From the NCBI GenBank assembly GCA_023101725.1, contig JALJCO010012847.1, positions 124,001-188,000 of the forward strand: 64,000 nt of DNA. The letters are read 5' to 3'. Under the pieces are notes generated by a model. That model saw only the letters and a list, made by a program, of their open reading frames with translations. It searched no databases and was not told the origin of the DNA. The position numbers and the translations under genes were made by a program. Shown here one piece after another: positions 11,501-23,338 of the stretch (position 1 is its first letter; the number at the start of each line of letters is the position of its first letter). This stretch comes from Atherinomorus stipes. Taxonomy: Eukaryota > Chordata > Actinopteri > Atheriniformes > Atherinidae.

Positions 11501-14500
11501 GAATCAGAACCTTTATTCCCAGTCAGCATCAGGACCTTTAATCCCAGTAAACATCAGAACCTTTAATCCCAGTCATCATCAGAACCTTTAATCCCAGTCA
11601 TCATCAGAACCTTTGATCACAGTCATCATCAGAACCTTTAATCTCAGTCAGCATCCAGAACCTTAAATCCCAGTCAGCATCCAGAACCTTTATTCTCAGT
11701 CAGCATCAGAACCTTTAATCTCAGTCAGCATCCAGAACCTTTAATCTCAGTCAGCATCCAGAACCTTTAATCCCAGGCAGCATCCAGAACCTTTAATCCC
11801 AGTCAGCATCCAGAACCTTTAATCTCAGTCGCATCCAGGACCTTTAATCCCAGTCAGCATCAGAATTTTTTTTATCCCAGTCAGCATCCAGAACCTTTAT
11901 TCCCAGTCATCATCAGAACCTTTATTCCCAGTCATCATCAGAACCTTTAATCCCAGTCATCATCAGAACCTTTAATCCCAGTCATCATCAGAACCTTTAA
12001 TCCCAGTCAGCATCAGAACCTTTAATCCCAGTCATCACCAGAACCTTTAATCCCAGTCAGCATCAGAACCTTTAATCCCAGTCAGCATCAGAACCTTTTA
12101 TCCCAGTCAGCATCCAGAACCTTTAATCCCAGTCAGCATCAGAGCCTTTAATCCCAGTCAGCATCAGAACCTTTAATCCCAGTCAGCATCAGAACCTTTG
12201 ATCCCAGTCAGCATCAGAACCTTTAATCCCAGTCAGCATCAGAACCTTTAATCCCAGTCAGCATCAAGGACCTTTAATCTCAGTCAGCATCCAGACCCTT
12301 TAATCTCAGTCAGCATCCAGACCCTTTAATCTCAGTCAGCATCCAGACCCTTTAATCTCAGTCAGCATCCAGAACCTTTAATCCCAGTCAGCATCCAGAT
12401 CCTTTAAACTCAGTCAGCATCCAGAACCTTTAATCCCAGTCACATCAGAACCTTCAATCTCAGTCAGTATCAGAACCTTTAATCCCAGTCAGCATCCCGA
12501 ACCTTTAATCTCAGTCAGCATCTAGAACCTTTAATCTCAGTCAGCATCCAGAACCTTTAATCTCAGTCAGCATCCAGAACCTTTAATCTCAGTCAGCATC
12601 CAGAACCTTTAATCTCAGTCAGCATCCAGAACCTTTAATCTCAGTAAGCATCAAGAACCTTTAATCCCAGTCAGTATCAGAACCTTTAATCCCAGTCAGT
12701 ATCAGAACCTATAATCCCAGTCAGCATCCAGAACCTTTAATCCCAGTCATCACCAGAACCTTTAATCCCATTCAACATCAGAACCTTTAATCCCAGTCAT
12801 CATCAGAACCTTTAATCCCAGTCATCACCAGATTCTTTAATCCCAGTCATCACTAGAACCTTTATTCCCAGTCATCATCAGAACCTTTATTCCCAGTCAT
12901 CATCAGAACCTTTATTCCCAGTCATCATCAGAACCTTTAATCCCAGTCATCATCAGAACCTTTAATCCCAGTCATCATCAGAACCTTTAATCCCAGTCAG
13001 CATCAGAACCTTTATTCCCAGTCAGCATCAGAACCTTTATTCCCAGTCATCATCAGAACCTTTAATCTCAGTCAGCATCCAGAACCTTTAATCTCAGTCA
13101 GCATCCAGAACCTTTAATCTCAGTCAGCATCCAGAACCTTTAATCTCAGTCAGCATCAAGAACCTTTAATCTCAGTCAGCATCAAGAACCTTTAATCTCA
13201 GTCAGCATCCAGAACCTTTAATCTCAGTCAGCATCCAGAACCTTTAATCTCAGTCAGCATCCAGAACCTTAAATCCCAGTCAGCATCCAGAACCTTTAAT
13301 CTCAGTCAGCATCCAGAACCTTTAATCTCAGTCAGCATACAGAACCTTTAATCTCAGTCAGCATCCAGAACCTTTAATCCCAGTCAGCATCCAGAACCTT
13401 CAATCTCAGTCGCATCCAGGACCTTTAATCCCAGTCAGCATCAGAATTTTTTTTATCACAGTCAGCATCCAGAACCTTTAATCCCAGTCAGCATCCAGAA
13501 CCTTAAAACTCAGTCAGCATCCAGAACCTTTAATCTCAGTCAGCATCCAGAACCTTTAATCTCAGTCAGCATCCAGAACCTTTAATCCCAGTCAGCATCC
13601 CGAACCTTTAATCTCAGTCAGCATCTAGAACCTTTAATCTCAGTCAGCATCAAGAACCTTTAATCTCAGTCAGCATCCAGAACCTTTAATCTCAGTCAGC
13701 ATCCAGAACCTTTAATCTCAGTCAGCATCCAGAACCTTAAATCCCAGTCAGCATCCAGAACCTTTAATCTCAGTCAGCATCCAGAACCTTTAATCTCAGT
13801 CAGCATCCAGAACCTTTAATCTCAGTCAGCATCCAGAACTTTTAATCCCAGTCATTACCAGAACCTTTAATCCCAGTCATCGCCAGAACCTTTAATCCCA
13901 GTCATCACCAGAACCTTTAATCCCAGTCATCACCAGAACCTTTAATCCCAGTCAGAATCAGAACCTTTATTCCCAGTCAGCATCCAGAACCTTTAATCTC
14001 AGTCGCATCCAGGACCTTTAATCCCAGTCAGCATCAGAATTTTTTTTTATCCCAGTCAGCATCCAGAACCTTTAATCCCAGTAAGCATCCAGAACCTTTA
14101 ATCTCAGTCAGCATCCAGAACCTTTAATCCCAGTCAGCATCCAGAACCTTTAATCTCAGTCAGCATCTAGGACCTTTAATCTCAGTCAGCATCCAGAACC
14201 TTTAATCCCAGTCATCACCAGAACCTTTAATCCCAGTCATCATCAGAACCTTTAATCCCAGTCAGCATCCAGAACCTTTAATCCCAGTCAGCATCCAGAA
14301 CCTTTAATCTCAGTCAGCATCTAGGACCTTTAATCTCAGTCAGCATCCAGAACCTTTAATCCCAGTCATCACCAGAACCTTTAATCCCAGTCAGAATCAG
14401 AACCTTTATTCCCAGTCAGCATCAGGACCTTTAATCCCAGTAAACATCAGAACCTTTAATCCCAGTCATCATCAGAACCTTTGATCACAGTCATCATCAG

Positions 14501-17500
14501 AACCTTTAATCCCAGTCATCATCAGAACCTTTGATCACAGTCATCATCAGAACCTTTAATCCCAGTCAGAATCAGAACCTTTATTCCCAGTCAGCATCAG
14601 GACCTTTAATCCCAGTAAACATCAGAACCTTTAATCCCAGTCATCATCAGAACCTTTGATCACAGTCATCATCAGAACCTTTAATCCCAGTCATCACCAG
14701 AACCTTTAATCCCAGTCAGTATCAGAACCTTTATTCCCAGTCATCATCAGAACCTTTATTCCCAGTCATCATCAGAACCTTTATTCCCAGTCATCATCAG
14801 AACCTTTAATCTCAGTCAGCATCCAGAACCTTTAATCCCAGTCAGCAACCAGAACCTTTAATCTCAGTCAGCATCCAGAACCTTTAATCGCAGTCAGCAT
14901 CCAGAACCTTTAATCTCAGTCAGCATCCAGAACCTTTAATCCCAGTCAGCATCCAGAACCTTTAATCTCAGTCAGCATCTAGAACCTTTAATCTCAGTCA
15001 GCATACAGAACCTTTAATCTCAGTCAGCATCCAGAACCTTTAATCTCAGTCAGCGTCCAGAACCTTTAATCACAGTCAGCATCCAGAACCTTTAATCTCA
15101 GTCAGCATCCAGAACCTTTAATCTCAGTCAGCATCCAGAACCTTTAATCTCAGTCGCATCCAGGACCTTTAATCCCAGTCAGCATCAGAATTTTTTTTTT
15201 ATCCCAGTCAGCATCCAGAACCTTTAATCCCAGTCAGCATCCAGAACCTTTAATCCCAGTCAGCATCCAGAACCTTTAATCCCAGTCAGCATCCAGAACC
15301 TTTAATCTCAGTCAGCATCCAGAACCTTAAATCTCAGTCAGCATCTAGAACCTTTAATCCCAGTCAGCATCCAGAACCTTTAATCTCAGTCAGCATCCAG
15401 AACCTTTAATCTCAGTCAGAATCCAGAACCTTTAATCTCAGTCAGCATCCAGAACCTTTAATCCCAGTCATCATCAGAACCTTTAATCCCAGTCATCATC
15501 AGAACCTTTAATCCCAGTCAGCATCCAGAACTAGAAATGCACCAATGCATTTTTATTTTTCAAATCTGGTACCTGGGCTGAGCGTATCAGCCGATACCGA
15601 CCCGATAATACTGTTGAATGAATGAACTGTGTAACCTGCAGGGCTTTTACTCACATGGCAAACATTGAGAGAAATATTCAGCCTTATTAAAAAAGCAACG
15701 AATAAACAGACATAAATGTACTTAATATTATGTATTAGCAAATAAAATGTACATCAGCAGCAAAAAGAAATAAACTCTTCTCCGCTCTGCGTGGTGACGG
15801 AACCAGGGTTATGTCAGTTATTTATTCTCTTTTCCTCCAAACATCTTGAATTCCTGATTTAATTTGGACGTGTTAAAACATAGTTTTCTGGATTCTGAAT
15901 CACGCACTGAGACGGACGGTGAGGAGACGTGTCCAGGTGTCCTCCTTACCTTCAGGGCTTTGGGCTCTCTATGAGCCAGCTTGTACAGGTCGTCTGAGGC
16001 CAGGTGCGTTCTCCTTAGAACCAAGTCCAGCGACGGGCCGATCTCCTCCAGCTCGATCCTCGGGGTCCGGCACCCGGACTTCTTTAACAGACACCTGCAG
16101 TCACACAGAACATCAGCGTCTCTGCTGAGGACGCGAGCAGGTAAACCACCCGACTTCAGGGTTAATACAGGAGCTGAGTCTACATCTGTTGTCTTCTTTT
16201 CACGGCCTTAATCTAATCTCATTCACAGGACTTGTGTACCTGTAGCTGCGCAGGTAGATTTTCCCGTCCAGGGCGGTGAAATGCAGGACGTGCTCCAGCC
16301 CGGCCAGTCGGACTGCCGGGACGGTGGGACCTCTGAAGAAGTCTGAGGACGGGACAGGAAGCAGAGAGTCAGGCGTTAGACCGGCTCCGGGTCGGTACGG
16401 GACGTCAGCGTCAGGACTGCACACCTATCAGCAGACTCTTGAGGCGTTTGTGCACGTTGTCGGAGTCAAAAGCTTCTCCTGCAAACACCAGCATGGGTTT
16501 GGTTCCCTCTGCACACTTGGAGGTCTGAAAACAGAACGGAAGCTGGTGACCAGAGCCGGTTCTGGGATTACGTTTCTGATTTCCAGCAAGGCGGCTCAGT
16601 GGCGACGCAGATTAAATCAATGCTGATCTGGTCTGAAGCTGATGGAGGATGAGTCAGACCGATGACAGCGGAAACATCTGGTTTCTGTCAGACCGGCACG
16701 ATAACGGACATCACCTTGATCTCACTCAGGGAGACGAACTTCTCGATGCCAAGTTCAATCATATCCAGAACGTGGAAGTCAAACAGACGACCTGCAAACA
16801 GCCGGAAGCAACAGAGCCTGAAAACAAGTTCACCGACGGCTCTGACACATGAGCGTGATTATTTAGAAATCTTTTGAATCACTATGTTTTGTGTTAAGCA
16901 AGATATTAAATGTATGTAATTCTCTCAAGAGCATTGCAGGATATAAGTGTCCATTTACGCATGTTCATAACCTTTTAGCTTAGAGTTATGAGACTAATCT
17001 GACTCAGCATCAGCCCCCCCGACACGAGACTTTACCAAAGATGAGATTGTTGGGTCGTTTCTTGTTGTGGGAGCCGAACAGAAACAGAGAGCAGTCTGTC
17101 TTCTTGGAGAAAAACTCCTGAAAATGATTCAAAATGACGATTATGAGCAGAAAAGCACATTCAAAGAAGAGCAACGAAGGATTTCTGAGACACTCACCAG
17201 TGATGTCGAGTCCTCAAAAGGCCGCGTGATGTTCTTTCTAAAGAGGAAGAAGTTGCGGTCAACAACATTAATCCATCACCAGCATCCTGGTCTGGTCTGC
17301 TTTTTTTTTTTTTTTTACTTTTAACCAGATAACTAGTTAGAGCAGCTGCATCAGTAAAGGCAGAGACTACAGGGTTACTAGGGCTGGGAAAAAAAAATTC
17401 GATACACTGAAATATCGCAATATTTTCATATGCAGATTTCATACAGAGATTCAAAAATGCAATACTGATCTATTTTACCGACGAAATCTCGTGAGATTTC

Positions 17501-20500
17501 GCAAGATAACAGTGAAATCTCACGAAAACCCGCAAGATTTTGTGACTGAACAACGAAATCTCGCGAGATTTCATTAGTAAAATAGATCAATACCACATTT
17601 TTACATATCAATATGATATCAGCATATGAAAATATTGCGATATTTCAGTGTATCGATTTTTTTTCCCAAGCCTAAGGGTTACTGAACCGACTCACTTAAA
17701 TTTCCTCGATTTATCTGATCACTTACTTCTTGTAAAGCACTGCGTTGGGTTTCTTCAGGGAATACTGTAAAAAATGACATTAACTCACATTAGATCATAA
17801 TAAGTCTTTTTTTTTATTTTGCAGTCTGAAATCTTCATTTCTCTGATAATCTGGTGAGAAACGCTACAACTGATCGGGGATGCACAGTATTGGAATTTTG
17901 GCCGATATCAGATATGCCGATATTTTAAAACTCGTGGTGGATAACCGATAACCTGAAAAAAATAAGCAGTCATTGCAAATAGCAGTTTTGTTATCGGTTT
18001 CCGACACTTTTGAAAAATAGGGGTGGGAAAAAATATCGTCACACTGAAATATCGTGATATTTTCAAATGCCAATATCAAATCCATATTTAAAAACGCGAT
18101 ATCGATCTATTGTACTTACAAAATCTTGCAAGATTTCATCGTTCTGTTACAAAATCTCATGATATTTCATTAATTCTCACGAGATTTCGTAACAAAACAA
18201 TGAAATATCACGAGATTTCGTTAGTAAAATAGCTGTATACCGTGATTTTAAATGTCATAATATAAGCACATGAAAATGTCTTGAAATTTTTGTGAATTTT
18301 CGCAAGATTTCGTGAAAGAACAATAAAAATATCGCAAGATTTTGTTAGTAAAATAGGCCAACACCAAATTTTAAATGTCAATATATCAGTATATGAAAAT
18401 ATTGCGTGCATCAATATTTTTCCCACCCTGAGTCTTTAGAAGTTTTAAAGTCTGTAAAAAAATCTGTTTTTGAAAAAGAAATAGACTAAGTTGTTTTTTG
18501 TTTTTTTTTTAGACTTGAGAAATCGGCTGATCGGTTAAATATCGGTGGGGTGGCCGATTTCCGATACTCAGTTTTAAGGCCGATACAGATAGGGGGCCGA
18601 TTACATCGTGCATCCCTACAACTGATGTCTATAAATTCAGATCAAATCTCACTGGTTTAAACAGAATAATTGTAAATGATGAAGGACTGCAGTGTCAGCA
18701 AACCTCTCCAGGTTTCCCTCATCATCGCTTTACTTACAATATCTTTGAGGGCCTGAGTGATGGTCTGAGTGGTGTTCCCTCCTTTCATTATCATCACGCT
18801 CTTCACATCCTCCGTCAGTTTGGGTGCTCTGCTCTCCAGGAAGCGCTTTGAGCGCTTCGTCTTCGGTTTTCTAGGGATAGAAACAACCTCAGTTCATACA
18901 GAGCAGCTTTTAAATACAAGTTTTATTGGTTTTGATTTCTTTTACTCTCCCAGCCTGACCGACAAAATCAATTGATGTTCCACTTTTTCACCAAAACCGG
19001 CCGGAAACAGGAGCAAAATAGCATCTAAACGGATGAGTTATACAAAGTTCACCCCCCTCACAGGTGACATGAAGGTAAACCTGACCTATTAAACCTGAAA
19101 CCAGAGAATTGTGGCTCAGGGAGCGAAGCCACATGATGATGATGATGATGGGCAGAAAGAAGAGCTGGTAGAAGTTCCACAAACATGCAGAGCAATTAAT
19201 GAGAAAGGAAGAAATAATTGCTTCATGTGTTATTTCTATCTATGACTAGTTTGTCTTGCTCATAAACTATATTTATCTAAAAAATAAATGATATAATGGT
19301 TACAGTAGTTAAAAACAGCTAAACTTCAAACATTTCATCTGTAAAATGCCACAATAATAAATAGAAAAAATAATCCCAAATGAGGGTCTACATGAAAATT
19401 TAAGTGGGAAAAAATATTGAGTCACTGAAATGTCGCCATATTTTCTAGGGATGCACAATATTGGAATTTTGGCCGATATCCGATATTTTAAAACTCATGT
19501 GGCCGATAACCGATATCAATATTAAAGCTGAAAAAATTAAGCAGTCATTGCAAATAGCAGTTTTGTTACCTGTTTCCGACACTTTGAAAAATAGGGGTGA
19601 GAAAAATATCAATACACTGAAATATCCCAATATCCCGAGATTTCATTGTTCCGTTACAAAATCTCAGAATATTTCATGAATTCTTGCAAGATTTCGTAAC
19701 AGAATGATAAAATATCACAAGATTTCGTGAGTAAAATAGATCGATACCGCTTTTTTATCACCATGATTTTAAATGTCAAAATATCAGCACATGAAAATGT
19801 CGTGAAATTTTTGTGAATTTTTGCAAGATTTCGTAACAGAACAATAAAATATCGCAAGATTTTGTTAGTAAAATAGATGGATACCGCATTTTATTTATTT
19901 TATTTTTTTCACCGTGGTTTTAAATGTCAAAATATCAGCACATGAAAATGTTGTGAAATTTTTGTGAATTTTCGCAGGATTTCGTAACAGAGGAATGAAA
20001 TATCGCAAGATTTCGTTAGTAGAATAGATCGATAGCACATTTTATTTTTTTATCGTGATTTTAAATGGCAAAATATCAGCACATGAAAATGTTGTGAAAT
20101 TTTTGTGAATTTTTCGCAAGATTTCGTAACAGAACAATTAAATATCGCAAGAGTTTGGTAGTAAAATAGGCCGATACGGCATTTTAATATGTCAATATGA
20201 TCTCAGCATATGAAAATATTGTGTACTGATATTTTTCCCACCCCTAGTCTTTAGAAGTTTTAAAGTCTGTAAAAAATCTTTTTTTTTTTAGATTTCAGAA
20301 ACAGCGAGCTGATCGGTTAAATATCGGTGGGGTGGCCGATGTCCGACACTCAGTTTTAAGGCTGATATCAATAGGGGGCCGATTATATTGTGCATCCCTG
20401 GTGTGTTTTATAAAATGTATTATTTCCTTGTGCTGTAATATTTATCAACCAGCTGCATGAATTCAGATTTTAAGAAATAAAGCCATTTTATCACTTTAAA

Positions 20501-21778
20501 TATTACTTTAACAGTAATGTGCTGTTGGTGAGTGAGAGGGCCGAGGATGTCACTCCAGCTTTACCTTTATCACCCTAAATCAGATATGACAGCCTAGATA
20601 ATTTTTTTCCTTATCGCCCTTAGAAAAAGAGAAAATACTTGAGATGCACCAACCAGTTTTTCCCGATACAATACTTGGGGTGCACCTATCGGCTGATACC
20701 CGATACCAATATTACCAATACTACTGCTGAATAAACGAACCGTATACATTGCCATGTGAGTGAGGGCATCAGGCTTGACATCAAACATTTAGCCGTTTTA
20801 ACAATGCAACAAATTAACACAGCTGTAGATGTACTTAATATTATTTATTTAACAAAGTGTACATTAGCAGCAAAAAGTAATAAATAACACTTCTCTGCTC
20901 TGTGTGATGATGTAACTGCTGTTGTAAACATAGCACTGAAGTGACTAGATCACTGTGACTGTATTGATGTAATTTTTAAAAAATAAATAAATACTGGACT
21001 GGATTGCTAGATCCACCTCATTCATCCGATATCCGATCCCGCTGATTAATCAATATCAGAGCCGATATCCGATCCAGGTATCGGACTGGTGCATCTACAA
21101 AATACCTGTGAATCACTGTCCTAACTCATACAGTAGCTACTATGTGTTGTGTGTATTTCAGATACTTGTTTTCTATTGGTCCAGAGGGACTTTAGTATGA
21201 GACCTTCACTTCTTTCCGAATATCCAAGTTGGTCCAACCCTGGTCTTTGAGGGCCGCAGTCCCTTCAGGTTTTCCATGCGTCCCCAGTCCAGCACATCCG
21301 ATTCAGATCAAACGGATCTAACAGCCCATCAAATTCTGCACAGTGACTCATTGATATGTATCAGGTATGTGGAGCAGGGACACATGGAAGACCTGCAGGA
21401 CGAGGACCACTACATAAACACAACACCTAGTCAACATCAGTGCTGTTAGCGTAATTTGGATGGTAAAGTATCATGAGCCATGATTAAAGTATTGTGACAT
21501 CCATGCCAGGCGGGTCTCGGACCTTTCTTTTACACACTTCTTTTAAACACATGCAGCAACGCTTAAACTTCCAGGTCCTTATCTAAAACTAAGCTAGTAC
21601 TATAATTTCCCATCAGCAGCCGGCTACCATCTGGGCTACAGCTAGCTGTCACAAGGCATGCTGAGCTGGCGCGAGACATCTGAACACGGCTGTTTTCATC
21701 ACAATTTCTGAAGAAAACAAACAGAGAGCTTAGCTTAAACCAAAGTTTTACTTACGTTACACCGTCTAACTGCGTCAT
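2513..21778 (-). CDS. rpf2: RPF2, ribosome production factor 2 homolog (Brix domain), 10 exons, 308 aa
   Basis: CDS is complement of 2513-2698, 15950-16094, 16240-16342, 16425-16524, 16715-16791, 17036-17117, 17198-17237, 17727-17764, 18738-18870, 21756-21778. All junctions are GT-AG, phases agree and the sum is 927 nt. RPF2 pairs with RRS1 in the nucleolus to load the 5S RNP (5S rRNA, RPL5, RPL11) onto pre-60S particles. Visible: basic N-terminus KPKTKRSKRFLE (from residue 9), Brix-domain blocks FGSHNKKRPNN (exon 5), FHVLDMIELGIE (exon 6), FFRGPTV and LEHVLHFTALDGKIYLRSY (exon 8), RRTHLASDDLYKLA (exon 9), and a Lys-rich tail with KKKKNISHD and MQKQDLSKLQTRKMK (exon 10). Length is close to human (306 aa as I recall it). 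Exon 1 codes for only about 8 residues; the last intron is 13.25 kb, mostly minisatellite. Confidence 0.97.
2699..3388 (-). other. RPF2 intron 9, distal unique part
   Basis: Intron sequence next to the last RPF2 exon. The acceptor is at 2700-2699 on the minus strand, preceded by a weak pyrimidine tract. Several short open frames occur but none resembles a known protein. Nothing else seen. Confidence 0.6.
3389..3662. mobile_element. hAT-like palindromic MITE with perfect 8-bp target duplication
   Basis: The element starts TAGGGCTGGG and ends CCCAGCCCTA, with GTTTTTAT repeated on both sides (3381-3388 and 3663-3670). It is largely self-complementary: ATATCGCGATATTTTCATATGC is near one end and its complement near the other. 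It carries two intact TCTCGCGAGA palindromes (3496-3505, 3558-3567). No coding capacity. It is the least decayed copy of a family found repeatedly in this window. Confidence 0.92.
3671..4763. other. RPF2 intron 9, unique spacer
   Basis: Ordinary AT-rich intron sequence with a poly(T) run at about 4708-4727. No gene, exon or clear repeat family was recognised. Confidence 0.5.
4764..15531. repeat. 10.8-kb minisatellite, 25-26 bp unit, about 420 copies, with higher-order structure
   Basis: Head-to-tail units with core TTTAATCCCAGTCA, then GCATCAGAACC (25 bp) or GCATCCAGAACC (26 bp). Variants include CAGTATCAG, CATCATCAG, CATCACCAG and CTCAG for CCCAG. Variants are not random: rare landmarks recur at fixed offsets. 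CATTCAACATC is at about 7273, 9852 and 12769; ATCAAGGACC is at about 6767, 9346 and 12263. Both series are spaced 2579 then 2917 bp, so kilobase blocks were duplicated. Poly(T)-expanded units (CAGAATTTTTT) mark about eight places. It lies in RPF2 intron 9. There are no unique spacers, so it is not a CRISPR-type array. Confidence 0.98.
15532..15800. mobile_element. Truncated DNA-transposon fragment (TAGAAATGCACCAAT family)
   Basis: It begins with TAGAAATGCACCAAT directly after the last minisatellite unit. It shares an interior with the fuller copy at 20639-21097: an ACTTAATATTAT block, then GTACATCAGCAGCAAAAAG and a CTTCTCCGCTCTG-like block. The right end is lost. The minisatellite therefore abuts this element. 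Confidence 0.65.
17379..17674. mobile_element. hAT-like palindromic MITE in RPF2 intron 3
   Basis: Same family as 3389-3662. TAGGGCTGGG opens the element and an AGCCTA end closes it, with AGGGTTAC duplicated at 17371-17378 and 17675-17682. One intact TCTCGCGAGA remains at 17559-17568; other positions have decayed at CpG (TCTCGTGAGA, TCACGA). It lies between RPF2 exons 3 and 4. Confidence 0.9.
17875..18618. mobile_element. Composite nested hAT-like element, copy A
   Basis: The outer ends are GGGATGCAC...GTGCATCCCTA, with CAACTGAT duplicated at 17867-17874 and 18619-18626. Outer-arm motifs are TTGGCCGATATC and GGTGGGGTGGCCGAT. Inside, a second element with TAGGGGTGGGAAAA (from 18018) to TTTCCCACCCTGA (about 18431) replaces the middle. 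The same inner/outer junctions recur in the copies at 19446 and 36533, so the two parts have moved together. Confidence 0.85.
18871..19400. other. RPF2 intron 1, unique part
   Basis: Intron sequence with a short ATG/GAT repeat at about 19134-19150. No gene or mobile element was recognised. Confidence 0.5.
19446..20399. mobile_element. Composite nested hAT-like element, copy B, internally expanded
   Basis: It starts TAGGGATGCACAATATTGG and ends TTGTGCATCCCT. The inner junctions match copy A (TTTGAAAAATAGGGGTG on the left, CCCACCCCTAGTCTTTAG on the right). The inner part has about four tandem segments of roughly 150 bp, each with a TTTCGTAACAGAACAATAAA-like block followed by GTTAGTAAAATAG. No clear 8-bp duplication is seen; the left flank is itself a fragment of the inner family (19404-19445). 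Confidence 0.75.
20639..21097. mobile_element. Non-autonomous DNA transposon (GAGATGCACCAA...TTGGTGCATCT type)
   Basis: The ends are GAGATGCACCA and CTGGTGCATCTA, flanked by GAAAATAC (20631-20638) and CAAAATAC (21098-21105), a 7/8 match. Arms contain CCGATATCCGAT motifs. A second copy of the left end follows at about 20677. It is homologous to the fragment at 15532-15800. Confidence 0.7.
21234..21420. mobile_element. Degenerate hAT-like MITE (CAACCCTGGTC...GAGGACCAC)
   Basis: The layout resembles the better-preserved element at 45618-45819: left end CAACCCTGGTCTTTGAGG, an interior GATTCAGATCAAA, and a right end with CTGCAGGACGAGGACCAC. The ends are worn and no target duplication could be fixed. 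Confidence 0.45.
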
Positions 21779-21960
21779 TTTCCTCCTTTTTTAGCGTCGC
21801 TTTCGGCTGCTGTTAGGTCCACGTGAGACTCAGCAGCGGAAGACAACAGCAGCTCTTCTTCTAAGTTCACTCTCAACTCGAACGTCCCAATCCTCCACCG
21901 CTGACTCATCACTGCCACCCAGCGGTCAGAGCGGCGCATTACAGCACCGACAACCGCGTG
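21779..21960 (-). promoter_or_regulatory. RPF2 5'UTR and promoter region
   Basis: Immediately upstream of the RPF2 ATG (21778-21776, minus strand). It contains a CACGTG E-box at 21820-21825, a TGAGTCA-type site at about 21902-21908 and, at 21912-21925 on the minus strand, CCGCTGGGTGGCAG, close to the CTCF core consensus. No TATA box is seen. Factor binding is inferred from motifs only. Confidence 0.5.
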
Positions 21961-23222
21961 TGAATGTGAGGCCGTTTGATTTTAACAAAATAATATACAT
22001 TCATGTTTTCGTCTTTACAACCGCTTAGTTTTCATTTTCTGTCTCGGTTTATCCAGTTATTAACATCATCATGCAGCATGAAAACCTAAAAATGACTAAA
22101 TCTGAACAGTTCCAGCATTTAATGCTTGTCCTTGGAAATAAGAAGTCTCAGTTTGTTGACATTTAGCAGTGACGGCATCAGGGCGAGGCAAAAAGTTAAA
22201 CCTGTGATTTATTTATCTATCTATTTTTTTGTTTGTTTGTTTGTTTATTATTGTTGTTTTTTAATAATTTAAAAAAAAATCTACAGTACATCTTACTAGA
22301 GCAGTCATTAGTGAGAGCTCATTATTCTTTTTATTCATCATTAGAGCATGTTGCCAGAGCTCCTTCTCTTCTCCAGCTGCATTATGGGAAATGTAGGATA
22401 GTTTTTGGTATGAAATGTGCAGTTTTTGGTAAAAGTACAGTGCAGGCTGCAAAGGCTGAATTGGGACACTGATGGTTCCTCCATCATCTTGCACCACATC
22501 ATTTTACGTCATCGCTTCCAAACTCAGCCTCATCTCTGTTCCTGGTGAAGAGATGTCATTTTTCAGACCTAAACAGTATAAAGTTCATTTCATCTGTTCT
22601 TGTAAAATATATGTCATGAAATCCACAAGTGTTTAATTGATAAATAAATGAATTACTGAACTAATTTATGTAAGGTGGCTGTATAATTTCACCAGTAGAG
22701 ATAACTGTTACATTCTAAACTAAAAGTATTTTAATGATTAAATTGTCTGCTCTGTCACTTTATTGTTTGCATAGAATGCCCACATGTCCATAAACACATG
22801 TATATCAGGTAAACAGGTCTGCTTTGTTAAAGACGCTGCATCTCAATGGGACTTGCCTATAAATAAAGTTTAAATAAAAATTAATATAGCTACTTTTATC
22901 AATAAACTGATAACTTTCATTATTCAAATACTTAGAATTTTGATTTTCAAAGCATATTTTGAAGTAGGGAAAACTTCAGTAATTATTTCACCTACAGCAT
23001 AGTAAAAGATTAAATATTTCAATATCTGAAATGGCTTTTTTTCCCACCGCATCAGAAGCTCATTCACCAAATATGGCCATGTTCCGCTTTTACAGTTCAA
23101 AATGTCACACGCAGCAATGAATTATGGGCAATACGCTATGAAATCTGCATGGATGCGGACTTCATTGAAGTGTGGATTGAGGGTGCAAAGGGTGTGTTGC
23201 TGATTTCTGCGCTGGAGTATTG
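21961..23222. other. Intergenic, RPF2 to AMD1, no gene seen
   Basis: AT-rich sequence with a TTTG microsatellite at about 22230-22248. An ATTATGGGAAATGTAGG block at about 22381-22397 resembles the complement of an ACTACATTTCCC (ZNF143-type) motif. GTF3C6, expected here from human synteny, was not recognised in any frame. Confidence 0.4.
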
Positions 23223-23338
23223 AGACACACTAGCACTTGAACCTCAACGGGAGCGCACGTTCTAGGGGTGCAATGGTGGAAGTGCAGGTGTTGGGACAGG
23301 GCCTTGGTCTGGCCCTCTTGCTCCAATCAGACTTTGAG

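Noticed and set aside
4764..15531. Possible CRISPR-like array
   Set aside because: Units are directly adjacent with no unique spacers, in an intron of a vertebrate gene; it is a minisatellite.
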